Below, piece by piece: positions 10,191 to 21,381 of a DNA stretch of 39,669 nucleotides. Both the position numbers and the translations under genes were made by a program. Position 1 is the stretch's first letter. Every line of letters begins with the position of its first letter. The notes under the pieces are model-generated. The model did no database searches. It was not told the DNA's origin and saw only the letters and a program-made list of their open reading frames with translations. Source of the stretch: Acrasis kona (taxonomy: Eukaryota; Heterolobosea; Eutetramitea; Acrasida; Acrasidae). The DNA lies in assembly GCA_026419775.2 (NCBI GenBank), contig JAOPGA020001065.1, positions 1 through 39,669 of the forward strand. The letters run 5' to 3'.

Positions 10191-11985
10191 TTATTGTTGA
10201 CCAACCGCACCTTGCATGCTTCTAAAGTGCGAAACAAACTTGACGACCACACATATACCAGTCAGCACTAGATTCAAAAATCCAACCATACTTTAATCGT
10301 TATGACACCATCACAAAAACAAACTTACATGAAGGGATACGCAGGATTAAAAGAATAAATGTAACCACCTACTTTGCTTATAAACAACACACCCACATTA
10401 CCAAAAACATTTGACAGTCCAATAATGGCACCCCTTGACCTCTTTGGTGCAGCCTGAGAGCCCATCGTCGCAGATACAAGAAACACACCACACTCCCCAG
10501 TACCTATGATTGCCAAACTCAAAAATGACCAATTAGATGTGATTTTTGGAAGAAAGAAAACACTAATAATGAAGTTTGAATCGACTCGACACGCAAAAAA
10601 AAACTCACCTCATGTAGCCTACACCAGCCAACATGGACACAGCAGCCAAAGTCAATACACGATCAAAACGATCTATTACAAAACCAAAGAACGGACTGGC
10701 AATTAACACAAAACCTTGCGCACAACCAGCCGCAATACCAGCCCTGGTCAGCCCTTGTGATTCGGGAAAACCCTGTGGAGTCGATTAATAAAAAAACAAG
10801 AATTATAATTTTTACATCAGCAAGCATTTCTTGAGACACCCAAAGAGAAACAAAAGTACTTATAATGGTTGCATCTCCTCTTCCGACGAACATTCCGCAG
10901 TAAGAAAGAAGCACATCAGGTATGGTTACGGCACACTTGAATCCATCAATAAAAATAGTAGAAAAACTTCTTTCTTCAACATCGTCGTCTTGACGTCCAT
11001 CGATCGATGTGTCTGAATTTGTTTGTTTCCTTATTCCTCTGTGTAGCAACAACAAATTAGCCACCGCCATGCTTAGAGCGATACATGCCATGATGGAAAA
11101 TGTGATGAAACCAGATTGTTTGTCGCTAATGTTGAATAATGTAATCAACCAGTTTGGAATGCTTAGATAGACGAATAAGCCCAAAACTGATCCCACTCCA
11201 ACGAACACTCCGAATACTGCCTTCGATGCGATTAGTTTCTTGTTGCCCAGGAGCGACTTACCATTGATTTTCCACGATCTCTAGTGACTGTATAATCAGC
11301 TATGGATGCTGCCAACATGCCAAACGACAACGAGGCACCCACACCAAACATGATTCTAATCAATGTGAGTACCAAGATCTAACGTTCAAATAGAGAAGAG
11401 AAGTAAAAAAGTTACGGTTTTTGCAACAGGAAGACACCCAACACAAATTGACATGACCACACAACCCACTACTATTAGCGGCTTTCTGGTGCCAAGTTTA
11501 TCGGATAAAACTCCGAACATCCATGCAAATAGAATGAGGATTAATTCGGTATAAAAAGCTTTGGTGATGCATTAGTGATTGTGCATGTAAGTTAATTACT
11601 TAAATCTCCAACAACCTTGCTTTGTTCACTCTTTGGAACAGATAAAAATGTTTCCAAAAGAAAGTGACTGATTGCACTGACAAATATACTGACGGACATC
11701 AAGATCTGTGAGTTTGGTCAGAAGGATTAATAAGAATGTACTTACGCATGCATCTAGAATTAGAACAAGCATGTTTCTGTGCTTAATGTCGGGTCTCAAT
11801 CCAATCAGCCATATGAATTTTTTATGTGCAACCTCTTCATTCTGCTCTTGATCCACTGGATTATGTTGGTGATGGTCAGGATTAAATTCCAATGATTTTC
11901 TAACATTATCATCTGTCATATCATTTTCATCATCTTCATGACTTCGTTCGTGAAGCTCCACTTCTAAATCGTTCCCACTGCTCAT
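10191..11985 (-). CDS. Major facilitator superfamily transporter
   Basis: Eight exons with introns 11706-11745, 11559-11599, 11379-11415, 11221-11261, 10773-10815, 10563-10608 and 10291-10328 (37-46 bases). Joining them gives 502 residues with an unbroken frame. Residues 1-55 are a hydrophilic, acidic cytoplasmic tail, followed by about 12 hydrophobic segments. MFS motif A is seen between TM2 and TM3 as 'GVLSDKLGTRKPLIVVG', and a second-half counterpart as 'FGFVIDRFDRVLTLA'. A hydrophilic central loop (KQTNSDTSIDGRQDDDVEE region) separates the two halves. The substrate cannot be predicted. Confidence is high for the family and moderate for each splice site. Confidence 0.88.
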
Positions 11986-12285
11986 ATGTTTTCTATCGGA
12001 TCCTTTCCCGACCTGTTTACAATTTATTCAACCCGGATAATAGGTTGATTCTAAGGCTGTCATTTGCTTATAACTTCCTTAAGGCATTAACATTTGTAAG
12101 AATGTTGATTTGGAAAGAAACAAATTCATTCGTCGACACGGTAAACAGATGGATTTATACGTACCACATGTTAAAGATACAATACAGGTCAAAAAGGTGT
12201 GTTATAGTAACAAAACGTTGCATTTTATAAAAAATATAAATTTGAGGTTCAACAAGTAATATCTCATCGTCACCAGTTATCTTCT
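11986..12285. other. Intergenic region, nothing recognised
   Basis: Lies between the start of the MFS gene and the stop of the small gene at 12286. AT-rich, with no convincing coding or repeat structure. Confidence 0.4.
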
Positions 12286-12551
12286 TTACACTCTTCCTTC
12301 CATTCCCTGTGGTGCCTTAATGGTATGACCATCAATATCCTTTTCTCCCAACCATTTGCTCAAACCTTCGTTGTTTGTAGGGGCAGCAGATGTAGCTGGT
12401 TGTGAAGTAGCTGCAACAATTGGCACACATGTTCCACGGCTCAAAACCTCCGGATCCACCTTCCGGTCTGACCGGATATTTCGACTAAAAATCCAAAGCG
12501 GTTCATTGTCTACTTATGTCTTAATTCCAAACTCCAATCTTTATGTTTCAT
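12286..12551 (-). CDS. Small hypothetical protein
   Basis: A C-terminal exon (12286-12484) reads 'PTNNEGLSKWLGEKD' followed by 'IKAPQGMEGRV' and a stop, and looks like a genuine protein end. An upstream exon 12514-12551, beginning ATG at 12551, joins in frame if 12485-12513 is a 29-base intron (GTAGAC...TTTTAG), giving 78 residues. That intron is shorter than the others here, so the 5' part is uncertain. An alternative start at 12633 would overlap the first exon of the divergent KCTD-SPRY gene and looks less likely. No family was recognised. Confidence 0.4.
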
Positions 12552-12614
12552 CTTCACGACAATAAGCGGTCAAATGCCTCACTTGTTGATTGTAAACTGA
12601 TCTTAATTTTAGGA

Positions 12615-13822
12615 ATGAATGAAGTTGTATCATTAAATGGTATGGGTGTGCTGTAGTACTATAAACTAACTAGATTGATAGTTGGTGGCTATTTCTATAC
12701 AACTACGAGGTAAGCTCCTTAAATCGTCAGTTTCGTTACCCGTGCTAAGGGATACTCTGACACAGCCCATCGGTACAAGAAAGGATCCCCACATATTTAA
12801 TGCCCTGTTGGGTGGAAACTTTTACGCAATCAAAGACGCACAAGGCAACCTCTTTATAGGTAAGTAGCTCTACATTGGAGTTTAACAATCCCTTCAGATA
12901 GGGATGGAAAGAATTTTGGATATCTACTAAACTACATGCGAAATGGTGGCGAGCTTAAAAAGACACAACTGCCCTGGAATGATCAATATTTAATTCAAGA
13001 AATACAATATGAAGCTGAATTTTTCGGTCTAACGGAGCTGGTTCAAAAGTGTTCCGATTATTTTGTTCAAAAACAAAAAACCTTTAATAGTAACAACTGC
13101 CACCCCAATCTCTGCGTCGATAGAGATGGAACACAACTCCGCTGTACACAGGCTACAGGTAAAAACTGGTACTCGGTAAGGGCAGATCAACCACTGATCA
13201 CGAGCGAAGAGATGCAAAATGGATTCGACCAGAGCAGCATGACCACTGTCGACATGAATTACCTAGAGATACAACTGGACAACACACATAATTACAACGT
13301 TGTGATGGGAATATCAAAATTACAAACTTCATACTTTTATGACTGCTGGACGGTATGTGAATTATCCATCACCTTCACTCATTTTTTTTTTAGGTTGGCT
13401 TTATAGATCACAGTTACGGATTCAATGTGTGGAGCAAGAAAAAATATCACAAAAAACAACAGATGGATTACGGAGAGCGCTGCGAGAGAGGAGATCGAGT
13501 GGGAATGCTTTTCGATTGGAAGGAGAAAAAGATTTTTTACTTTAGAAACGGAAAATCGCTCGGCTGTGCATTCTCCGGTATTGATTTGGGGAAGCCAACC
13601 GACAAATGGTTCTTTGTAGTTAGTTTGTACAATGAGAATGATATCATTAGTATAGTGCAAGATGCCGAAAAACCTCATCCACCACAAGATGAAGACAATA
13701 GCATTAATGCCACTACAAACAGTTTCAGCGAAGTATTCGTCGGTGGAAATGCAATAGCGCATCGAGGAGCTTTGGCGGCTGCCGACAACAATTATAATTT
13801 AATGGACAATGTAAATGAATAA
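12615..13822 (+). CDS. KCTD-type BTB (K_tetra) plus SPRY/B30.2 protein
   Basis: Five exons of 25, 28, 110, 455 and 429 bases, with introns 12640-12681, 12710-12749, 12860-12897 and 13353-13393. Two micro-exons are needed to build the BTB start 'MNEVVSLNVGGYFYTTTR', which exactly fits the K_tetra pattern. Exon 3 to exon 4 gives 'FIDRDGKNFGYLLNYMRNGG', the hallmark end of the T1/KCTD fold. Residues from about 150 to 305 form a SPRY domain ('YDCWTVGFIDHSYGFNVWSK', 'GDRVGMLFDW'). KCTD proteins commonly act as cullin-3 substrate adaptors, and SPRY would supply substrate binding. That role is inferred from families. The total is 348 residues with a low-complexity Asn/Ala-rich tail. Two CTAAC-type branch points are visible. 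Confidence 0.88.
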
Positions 13823-13998
13823 CTTTTTGTGTAATTATGTAAACTTTATTTTACTGCAAAGAAAGTCGATTACTTTTTGTGGCGCCACTTGTCTAGCTTT
13901 TTCGAAAGATAACACTTCTTTTGTGTCCTTGTTTTTAATTTTTACATCAATTATTTGTGACTTGTCGTGAGTGATTGATAGGATTTCACAATCTATCG

Positions 13999-14529
13999 TT
14001 AACTCGAGTCGGCTGCTTCATCCTCCTTTATATCCTCTTCTTCGGAGTCATCTTCCACTATTCGTTTCCTTTCTTTTCGTCTAGTTCTCTCTTCTTCATG
14101 ATCGTCATCCTCCATTAGACGTATTTTTTGTTTCCGGTCTAGTTTACTTTCCGGTTGGTCCCTCATCTTCCTGTGGAATTCCTTAATCTCTCCATCCTTT
14201 AAATCACTCGAAAAAACCCAAATCGGCAGGACGACCTGTTTGTATTTCACAAGGTACTCGGTCTCCTTAAGCTTAATGTTAAATCTTGTTTCTTTGATGT
14301 ATTCCACGGTCAATAACGGTACTTGTCCATAACCAAATTCATAACCGTTGCGATGTTCATTCTCCTCAAATTCATCAACAATCTTGGAAGCAGCCACCAC
14401 CTCAGAAGCGTCCGAACTTTCCCAAGTGTTATTGCTCATGGGCCAATCCTTCCACTTTACGTAATAATGCACCTCGTTACCATCGATCGCTCGCAACACA
14501 ACGGCCTCTATACAATATTCTTCATCCAT
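13999..14529 (-). CDS. Chromodomain protein with acidic tail
   Basis: Single exon, 176 residues. Residues 5-45 form a chromodomain (YCIEAVVLRAIDGNEVHYYV, then KWKDWPMSNNTWESSDA) with the Tyr-Trp-Trp positions expected of a methyl-lysine cage. Residues 85-122 ('VEYIKETRFNIKLKETEYLV', then VFSSDL) look like a second, weaker chromo or chromoshadow-like fold. The last 50 residues are alternately acidic and basic. This resembles a small HP1-like reader of histone methylation, located in the nucleus. It lies 63 bases downstream of the ABC transporter stop on the same strand, so its promoter must sit in or beyond the transporter's 3' end. Pairing with H3K9 or H3K27 methylation is not decidable from the sequence. 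Confidence 0.8.
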   Translation of the reverse strand: MDEEYCIEAVVLRAIDGNEVHYYVKWKDWPMSNNTWESSDASEVVAASKIVDEFEENEHRNGYEFGYGQVPLLTVEYIKETRFNIKLKETEYLVKYKQVVLPIWVFSSDLKDGEIKEFHRKMRDQPESKLDRKQKIRLMEDDDHEEERTRRKERKRIVEDDSEEEDIKEDEAADSS

Positions 14530-14592
14530 TGATTTGACAACATAACAAACATTTCAAAGTTTTACAAAAAAAAACAAAACTTTATATATACA

Positions 14593-17500
14593 TTAATCAT
14601 CTTCGGTCATATTCACCGTGGGAGTTCCCGATTGACTGCCAGCACCACCAAATTGCATTTGCTTCTGAGCCAACTTGTAATACATTCCTCTCTTTGCTAC
14701 CAACTCATCATGAGTGCCCATCTCCACCACCACTCCGCTCCTCATGGCCACGATCAAATCGCAGTCCTTAATCGTACTCAATCGATGAGCGATCACGATG
14801 GTAGTCTTATCCACCATCAACTTATCCAACGCCGATTGAACCAAACTCTCCGCTTCAGTATCCAACGCACTAGTGGCCTCGTCAAGCAACAACATCTTAC
14901 AATCTTGAATCATCGCACGAGCGATAGCGATGCGTTGCTTCTGACCACCGCTCATGCTCACGCCTCTCTCGCCAATCATCGTATCGTATCCGTTGGGTAA
15001 GTTCATGATAAAGTCATGACAGTTGGCGTCCCTGGCGCACTGTATCACCCTTTCCATCGTCACGTTCTCGTCGCCCACTGCATAAGTAATGTTCTTGCGA
15101 ATCGTGGTGGCGAATAACACTGGTTCTTGAGTGACGATCGCCACGTTCTTGTGTAACCATTGTGGATCGATGGTGCGCAGATCGATTCCATCGAGCAGCG
15201 TTTTGCCCTGACTAGGTTCGTAAAAACGTTCTATTAATCCAGTAATGGTGCTCTTTCCACATCCGCTCTCGCCCACCAACGCAACGTGTTGTCCACGATT
15301 AATTTCCAAATTAAAGTCCTTCATGACCGTGACGTTGGGACGTGATGGATAGCTGAACGAAATGTTTTGGAACGATAGCGTGCCCGTGATTTTATCGGGC
15401 ACCAATCCGCCCTTGAAGGGAATGGCTGGACGTCTTTGAGTGACCCTCATGATTTGACGCAAACAAGCGCCGCTCTTAAAAAAGTGTTGTACTTCGGATA
15501 ACGCCAACGAAGCACCCAACACAGCGAACAACATGTTGCCGAATACTTGCAGCAAGCTGCCTGCTTGTAAATCGCCCACTGCCACCAGCGTTCCTCCGTA
15601 CCAGAAGGCCAAAGCAGCCACGCCCCATATAAAGAACTGCATGCTTCCCATCATGCAAGCCAATGCCAAGGCCTTACCTAACCCATACCATTTGATCTTA
15701 TCCAAATCATTTTTGAAACGAACCATTTCTCTCTCCTCGCCAGCCATGCTTCTCACGGTTCGAATGGCGCCTATTACTTCCGTGCTGGTGGCCAGCGCAC
15801 TTCCGCTAGCGCTCATCACCAACGTGTTGAATTTATTGATGAATATGGCACCTACGAAAATTGCAGTTCCTACCGTGGGTATGCCACCTGCCAACATGAC
15901 CAGTGCAGTTTTCCAAGATGCAATCAGAGCCAAGATGATTCCTAATATGAATTGACACATGTGTTGGAAGAATAGAGAAGCTTTCAGAGTGAGACCGTCG
16001 TTCATCGATTGTACGTCCTCGCCGAGCGTCGATAACAACTTGCCAGTTTTTTTAATGTCGAAGAAACCCATTTCTTGTTTGACGATGCTAGAAAAGTACA
16101 AGCGTCTCACGCGAATGTTGAGTCGCTCGTTGGCCCAATTGGTCAGGAATTGACATAAAAAGTTTGCGATTCCTGCTCCAGCGGCGATGCATGCCAACCA
16201 TCCTGCGTTACGCGATACGATCGTGTCGATGCGATATCCAGGTGGATAAGGTATGAAACTGCCGTCTGGATTACGCGTCGGACTTGCCGCGTTGATGATT
16301 TGACCGAAAAAGTAATAATTGAGAATGGGAACGGATCCGATGCATGCGCTACCGATCAGCCCCAATAACAAAATGAAACCATCCACCAGTCCAATCACCT
16401 TCAAAATGTAAAATGGATTTTTGACTTTTGGTTCGTGAATGTCGATAATGTCTTGTTCGTTGGTGAATTTTTCGACCTTTGCTCTGTTTCTTCTCTTTTT
16501 CTTGTTGTTTGGTTGATTCGTCGCGGATGGTTGTGATTGTTCGACGTTGGACGTCATTTCGAGATTGATCTTGTCGATGGTGTTGGGTCCCGTCGGCGCC
16601 ACGCCGCCCATGTTGGTCGAAAGTAACAGGGATTCCTTCTGTGCGGTGGATTGACGATCTGATTCCAATTCCTTTTCGTGAATTAATTGAGCGCCGTCGG
16701 TTTCGTCGTCGGTGAGGGTATCATCGGTATTCGTCGATGTGGATGTGGATGTGGATGATTTGGAATCATGATTGCCGAATTTTAATTGTTTGATGGCCAG
16801 ATTGTAATAGGGACCTCCGACGTTCGTGAGCATTTGATGATGCTTGCCCTGTTCGACGACCTCTCCTTGACGCATCACCACGATGTTGTCGCAATCTTGA
16901 ATGGTTGTCAATCTGTGAGCGATCACGATGCTCGTGCGTCCCTTCATGAGCTTATCTAATGCATCTTGTACCAACGCTTCTGATTTTGTATCCAGAGCAC
17001 TTGTCGCTTCGTCCAAGAGTAACATTTTTGGATTTTGTAAGACGGCGCGTGCGATGGCGATACGTTGCTTTTGACCACCCGAGAGACTGACGCCACGTTC
17101 ACCAATGACGGTGTCGTAACCTTCTGGTAACTTTGATATGAAATCATGACAATTAGCGGACATGGCTGCTCTTTCTATAATGTCTTGATCGATGGGAATT
17201 AGCAGCGGTGAAATGTCTTCGTCTCTCGCGTGTTTGTTGTTCTTGAAGGCTTTGTCGCGAATGTGTTGGTTGATGGTGTCGACTGCATATGAGATGTTAC
17301 GTCTGATGGTGGTTGCGAAAAGTGTTGGTTCTTGCGAAACGATTCCCAGGTATCTGTGCAACCACAAGCTATCGATGTCCTTGATGTTCACTCCGTCGAC
17401 TTCCACAATTCCGCTCTCTGGTTCGTACCATTTTTCTACCAAACCAACAATGGTGGACTTTCCTGATCCTGATTGGCCAACCAGAGCTACACTTGTTCCG

Positions 17501-18758
17501 GCTTCAATTTCTAAATTGAAGTTCTTGAGAACTGCAACGTTGGGTCTTGCTGGATATCGGAACGTGACATCCTTGAAACTGATCTTGCCGACCAAGTTGT
17601 CAGGAGAGGCACCTCCTCTGAACGGTATGCCAGGTTTACGTAGGATGACCTTTAGTAATAGTGCGGAGGAAGCTTGAGCTTTGATAAACTCTGGAATGAC
17701 AGTAAGACATTGAATGAGACCAATGATTTGCATGACGCTAAAACCGAAAATCTTGACAAAAGTGGAGACGGTGTAGTTGCCGGCTTGTAGTTGCTGACCA
17801 CCAAACCATGAAGCAAGACTGATGGCTCCCCAAATGAAGAAGAAGATGGGACCTAACGTCAATCCTTTCATGAGGGAGTTGAATAGTGCAAAGTAGCGGA
17901 CCTTGTTCAAATTGTTGGTGTAGCGTTCGATTTCCTTTTCTTCACCTCCCATGCTTCTTACTGTTCTCATGCTTCCAATGACTTCGTTGGCAGTAGCTAC
18001 GGAATCTGAGGTGAGCATGGCCGTCTTTGTGGCCAAGAACCCAAGAAGTCTTCTGAACACTCCCATGATGAGGATCATGAGCGGAACACTGGATAGAGCG
18101 ATGAGGGCCATTGCATATCCTGTGACCATTGCTAGAATGAATCCTGCAATTACTTGACAAATGCTTTGTGTAAATGTTTGTAAATGTGTAGAATAAACAT
18201 CAGTGGCCTTGTTGCAATCATCGCTGAGAGCGTGTGCCAACGCTCCTCCTTTCTTAATGTCAAAGAATCCAACCTCTTGTTTGATGCAGGACTCATAGTA
18301 GGATTGTTTAATCTTGTTGTTGATTAGTTGCGAAGCAATGCTAAAGAAGAAATTGCTCAAGAAACCACAAAATGCGGAGGCGATGGCAATGTATGTAATG
18401 TTTAGACCGAGTTCGGTTGTTACGCGTGAAACTTCCGCTGGAGATGCTGTCGTCAATGAACCAAGACCATTTCCCATAAAATAGAAAAATATTACGGGGA
18501 TTACTCCCATACCACCTGCCTGTTTGTGTTATAGTGGTAAACTTAAATCGTACTTACCCAAAACATTCCTGTAAGAATCAGAATCCAATTCACCCATCCA
18601 AAGAATAATGCGATCTGTAGGGGAGTACGTACTTTCGGCTCTCTTGAGTCGGTAAGTTGTACTTCTTCAGCCTTGTGGACTTGCTCTTCATTGTCAATTT
18701 TAATCTCAGATTGTGTATCTGGAGTCACATTGCCTTCAGTACTAGGGAGCTCCTCCAT
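14593..18758 (-). CDS. ABCB-type full ABC transporter (P-glycoprotein/MDR family)
   Basis: Two exons joined across intron 18520-18557 (38 bases, GTAAGT...AACAG), 1375 residues. Order: hydrophilic N-tail, TMD1, NBD1, a 120-residue hydrophilic linker (with an STSTSTSTN run), TMD2, NBD2. Both NBDs carry full motifs: Walker A LVGQSGSGKST (about 414) and LVGESGCGKST (about 1148), signatures VSLSGGQ and VSMSGGQ, Walker B MLLLDEATSALD twice, and H-loops IAHRL. Both sites therefore look catalytically competent. NBD1 has an insertion of about 27 residues, rich in Lys, Asp and His, between the Q-loop (SQEPTLF) and the signature, where NBD2 has none. The family exports lipophilic compounds at the plasma membrane. 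The actual substrate is unknown. Confidence 0.96.
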
Positions 18759-19252
18759 GTTTCAATTGTTAAATAACCAACTCTATAATTTAATGCTATC
18801 TTTTTATCGTGTGGTCGGGTCGAGTCGCGCCCGACATATTACAATATCTGTCGGACGACTTCAAAGTAATTTCGACGCACGCCCATTAAAATGGAAGGCG
18901 TTGTAACGAAAGTGCGAATTACCCGCCAACTGTCCAATGTGAAAATCCTACCGCATGTGCAACTCCACACAGACACCTAAATTTTAGGACTGACATTCTG
19001 ACGAGTTGATTGACGAATCTAACGATTGATAGGTTATAGAAATCCTCAACTTTACACTTAATACAATGTTACATTTTAGTGTGGTAGGGATGTTTTCCTA
19101 CTCTTCAATCATTATATACAATCATAGACAAACGATAAGCAGAAGTAACTTTTTTTATTTCCGAGATAACTCAAACTAACAGTAGATAGTTAACAATCAT
19201 TCAGAAAGACTGTCAAAGACAAGAGTTAAATACAATTCAGGGTTGAATCCTG
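18759..19252. other. Intergenic region with a GC-rich inverted repeat
   Basis: No coding frame was recognised. A GC-rich hairpin candidate lies at 18814-18835 (GTCGGG and CCCGAC arms, 10-base loop), about 56 bases upstream of the transporter start. It may be part of that promoter. The remainder is AT-rich without visible structure. Confidence 0.35.
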
Positions 19253-19832
19253 TTAATTTATTTTTTTACATTTGTATACGTAGCTGTAAATATCAGGAAC
19301 TCCAACTCCACCTTCCGATTTCAAAAAACTACTCTGACAACACTTCCCACATAGTATTCTCTCTCATCAACGTTTCGCTTCTAAAGTTACTGTAAGAGAC
19401 GACAACAAAAATGCCACCATTTGATAGCAACCTGTACATTTCCTCAGCATATCTTACTGTAGTGTCTTCTCCAACATTTGCTAAGCAATCTAGTGTGCTT
19501 TTGTCAATAATCAAGTCAAACGAGCCAGATTCATAAGTGCTCAAATTGGTTACATCTCCTACTTCATATTTTAGATGACCATACTTCTTGTTCATGGCAT
19601 CCACCACAACACTTGAATAATCGATGGATGTTATGTTGGTGTATCCTTCATTGTACAAGTCATTTGAAAGTTCTGAATTGCCACATCCTGGCACAAGAAC
19701 ACGCATTTGGTGTTCCATTTTTGATGATTCAATAAAAGGCTTTATGTCGTCATATGTATGTAGCCAATCGTATGACTCTTCATGTGTGTATCTGCTGTCC
19801 CAGTATTCTTGTGAAGAGTAATTTCTTTTCAT
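19253..19832 (-). CDS. EEF1AKMT4/METTL13-like class I methyltransferase
   Basis: The start is set at ATG 19832, where 'YSSQEYWDSRY' begins as in the family. An upstream in-frame ATG at 19895 would add 21 residues that do not look conserved. SAM motif I is 'RVLVPGCGNSELSNDLY', followed by 'ITSIDYSSVVVDAM' (motif II acidic loop), 'FDLIIDKSTLDCL' (post II) and 'LLSNGGIFVVVSY'. Homologues methylate lysines of elongation factor 1A. The uninterrupted frame stops at 19329 after MWEVLSE. The family's usual last strand (GVPDIYSYVYKCKK) lies just beyond in the +1 frame, ending with TAA at 19253-19255. A one-base frame slip near 19328 is therefore likely, whether a sequencing error or true truncation. 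Confidence 0.8.
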
Positions 19833-20045
19833 TTTCACAAATGTTGTAAGACTTTTTACATATAAATAGTAAATTGGAGTCAACCCATCAACCAAAATTA
19901 ACTCAGGGTTCTACTTTTCATTTCATTTGCAACTCTGTCCAACTATAACACGTGCTCAAGTCTATAAAGACGAGACCAACTCATCTTTTACTCGCAAAGA
20001 CGGTTATGTCATGTAAATTACCACGTTGGTTTGCCTGCCCTTCAT

Positions 20046-20276
20046 ATGAGACCCGCAAATACCAGAGGAACACCATTCTTCCAACGTGCGCAAAAACTCG
20101 ACCCTACCGAAGCTTACCAGGATATGAATCTTCAAATGAATGCGTTCCAAAGGTTTCCAACGTTTGCTTCCTTGATAATTGCGAACATTTCTGTTGTTTT
20201 ATTTACTGCTAATATCCCGTTTGGTGTGATTGATAGTCACAGTAGAGTACATAACATTGATTTGAGTTTAATGTAA
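20046..20276 (+). CDS. Small hypothetical membrane protein
   Basis: A 76-residue frame from ATG 20046, beginning MRPANTRGTPFFQRAQKLD, with one hydrophobic segment (FASLIIANISVVLFTANIPF). The N-terminal basic, Arg-rich stretch could be a mitochondrial or membrane-topology signal. Its stop (20274-20276) lies 31 bases before the stop of the convergent secreted-protein gene. The stop codon overlaps a perfect 5' splice consensus (ATGTAAGT), but splicing there would read antisense through the neighbour's conserved C-terminus, so I kept the unspliced frame. No family was recognised. Confidence 0.4.
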   Translation: MRPANTRGTPFFQRAQKLDPTEAYQDMNLQMNAFQRFPTFASLIIANISVVLFTANIPFGVIDSHSRVHNIDLSLM

Positions 20277-20306
20277 GTCTTGTCGATAAAGTATTTGATC
20301 TTATTT

Positions 20307-21342
20307 TTATTTAATAGTAATTTTAGATGGAACCACAACAAAATATCCACATCTGTCAGTGTATGGTTTGATATCTGCCTTATCAGGATTTACAATCTTG
20401 TTGTCAGAGGAGTCATAGTCGATGACCTTGGTTCTACCTGGCTTGTGACTCCAGTAACCCTCTAAATCCTTACGATACCACTTTGAACATTAAAATCATT
20501 TATGCGTGAGGAAACTTACGTGGAAATCTACTCCTGGCCAGATGATTAGATTGACGTAGTGACCGATTTTAGGTTGCTCTTCTACGGGACATGATTTGCT
20601 TTCGAGCGGAATCAAACCATCTCTAATGCTAAACTTCCAAATTTGTTCGCAGTGGTTGATTTCGTAGCTTGGTCCGGTGGGTCCGGTGCCGACTCCAGGA
20701 CCAGCAAAAGTATCTGTACGGACGTCTGTGGCGTAATTGTAACAGTTGTTTTTACTGAGAACTGTTGAGTTGTTGTTCCATCTTTTAATTTAGTGAGATT
20801 ACACATTTAATTTACTCACTTTTCTGGCGAATACCTTGTGACATTATCTGGACCCCTTACTATTTCGTTCGCAGCAGGGTAGTTGGGTGGTTATGCGACA
20901 AGTGTGATTTTTACTCCGACTGAGATAACATCCTTGACGTGCCCGACAATGGTGTTGATTTTGTTTGAATCTTCATTCTCCATTGTTCTCCATCTGATGT
21001 AGGTGTCAAGTAGATAGCTTTCTGCCTCGATAGAATTGACGACATAAAGACATTTATTATCCGAAGAATCGACAATGATGAATCCAGTGTATCCCAGTTT
21101 GTTTGCGCCTCTATTGCAATTATGCTCCTCCTTGTTATACAATGGCTTGACTGTAATTTATGTTAGTTGTTATCAAATGTTTGTTTCTCACCAAATCTCA
21201 TCAACCCAGCGCGAGATGCGCCATCTAAATACCATCGAGGATTTTCCATTGATGAAAATACTTTCATGACAACAAGCGTCTTGTGTTCAGCAGCCATACA
21301 TAAGGCTGCAAGTGAGAGAATTGCGACAGTGAGATACCACAT
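20307..21342 (-). CDS. Secreted protein of a conserved protist family, with one in-frame stop
   Basis: Starts at 21342 with a signal peptide (MWYLTVAILSLAALCMAAE). Introns 21151-21191, 20782-20819 and 20481-20519 (38-41 bases) join a 305-position frame. The C-terminal half carries motifs I associate with an uncharacterised extracellular family: 'RYSPEKWNNNST', 'NNCYNYATDVRTDTFAGPG', 'HYVNLIIWPGVDFHWYRKD', 'GYWSHKPGRTKV', 'DPDKAD' and 'YTDRCGYF'. An in-frame TAA at 20891-20893 separates the N-terminal 136 residues (…VKITLVA) from 'PPNYPAANEIVRGPDNV'. No GT-AG intron can remove this stop while keeping the frame and the NYPA motif. The cause could be a base error, read-through or a nonsense allele. 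The function is unknown. Confidence 0.72.
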
Positions 21343-21381
21343 TGTTTATATTATTAAAAAAAGACGTGCACCAAACATTAT

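Noticed and set aside
19241-19260. A T-loop-like sequence (AGGGTTGAATCCTG), possible tRNA 3' arm
   Set aside because: It lacks the usual C of GGTTC, and no acceptor, D-arm or anticodon arm fits around it. It also overlaps the likely methyltransferase C-terminus.
20280-20465. A plus-strand frame that might continue the small gene at 20046 through a GTAAGT splice
   Set aside because: It is antisense to the conserved C-terminal exon of the secreted-protein gene (YWSHKPG...DPDKAD), which is far better supported.
20891-21342. The N-terminal 136 residues of the secreted gene as a separate complete gene
   Set aside because: The frame continues directly past the TAA into family motifs, and no start codon, promoter or spacer lies between the two parts.
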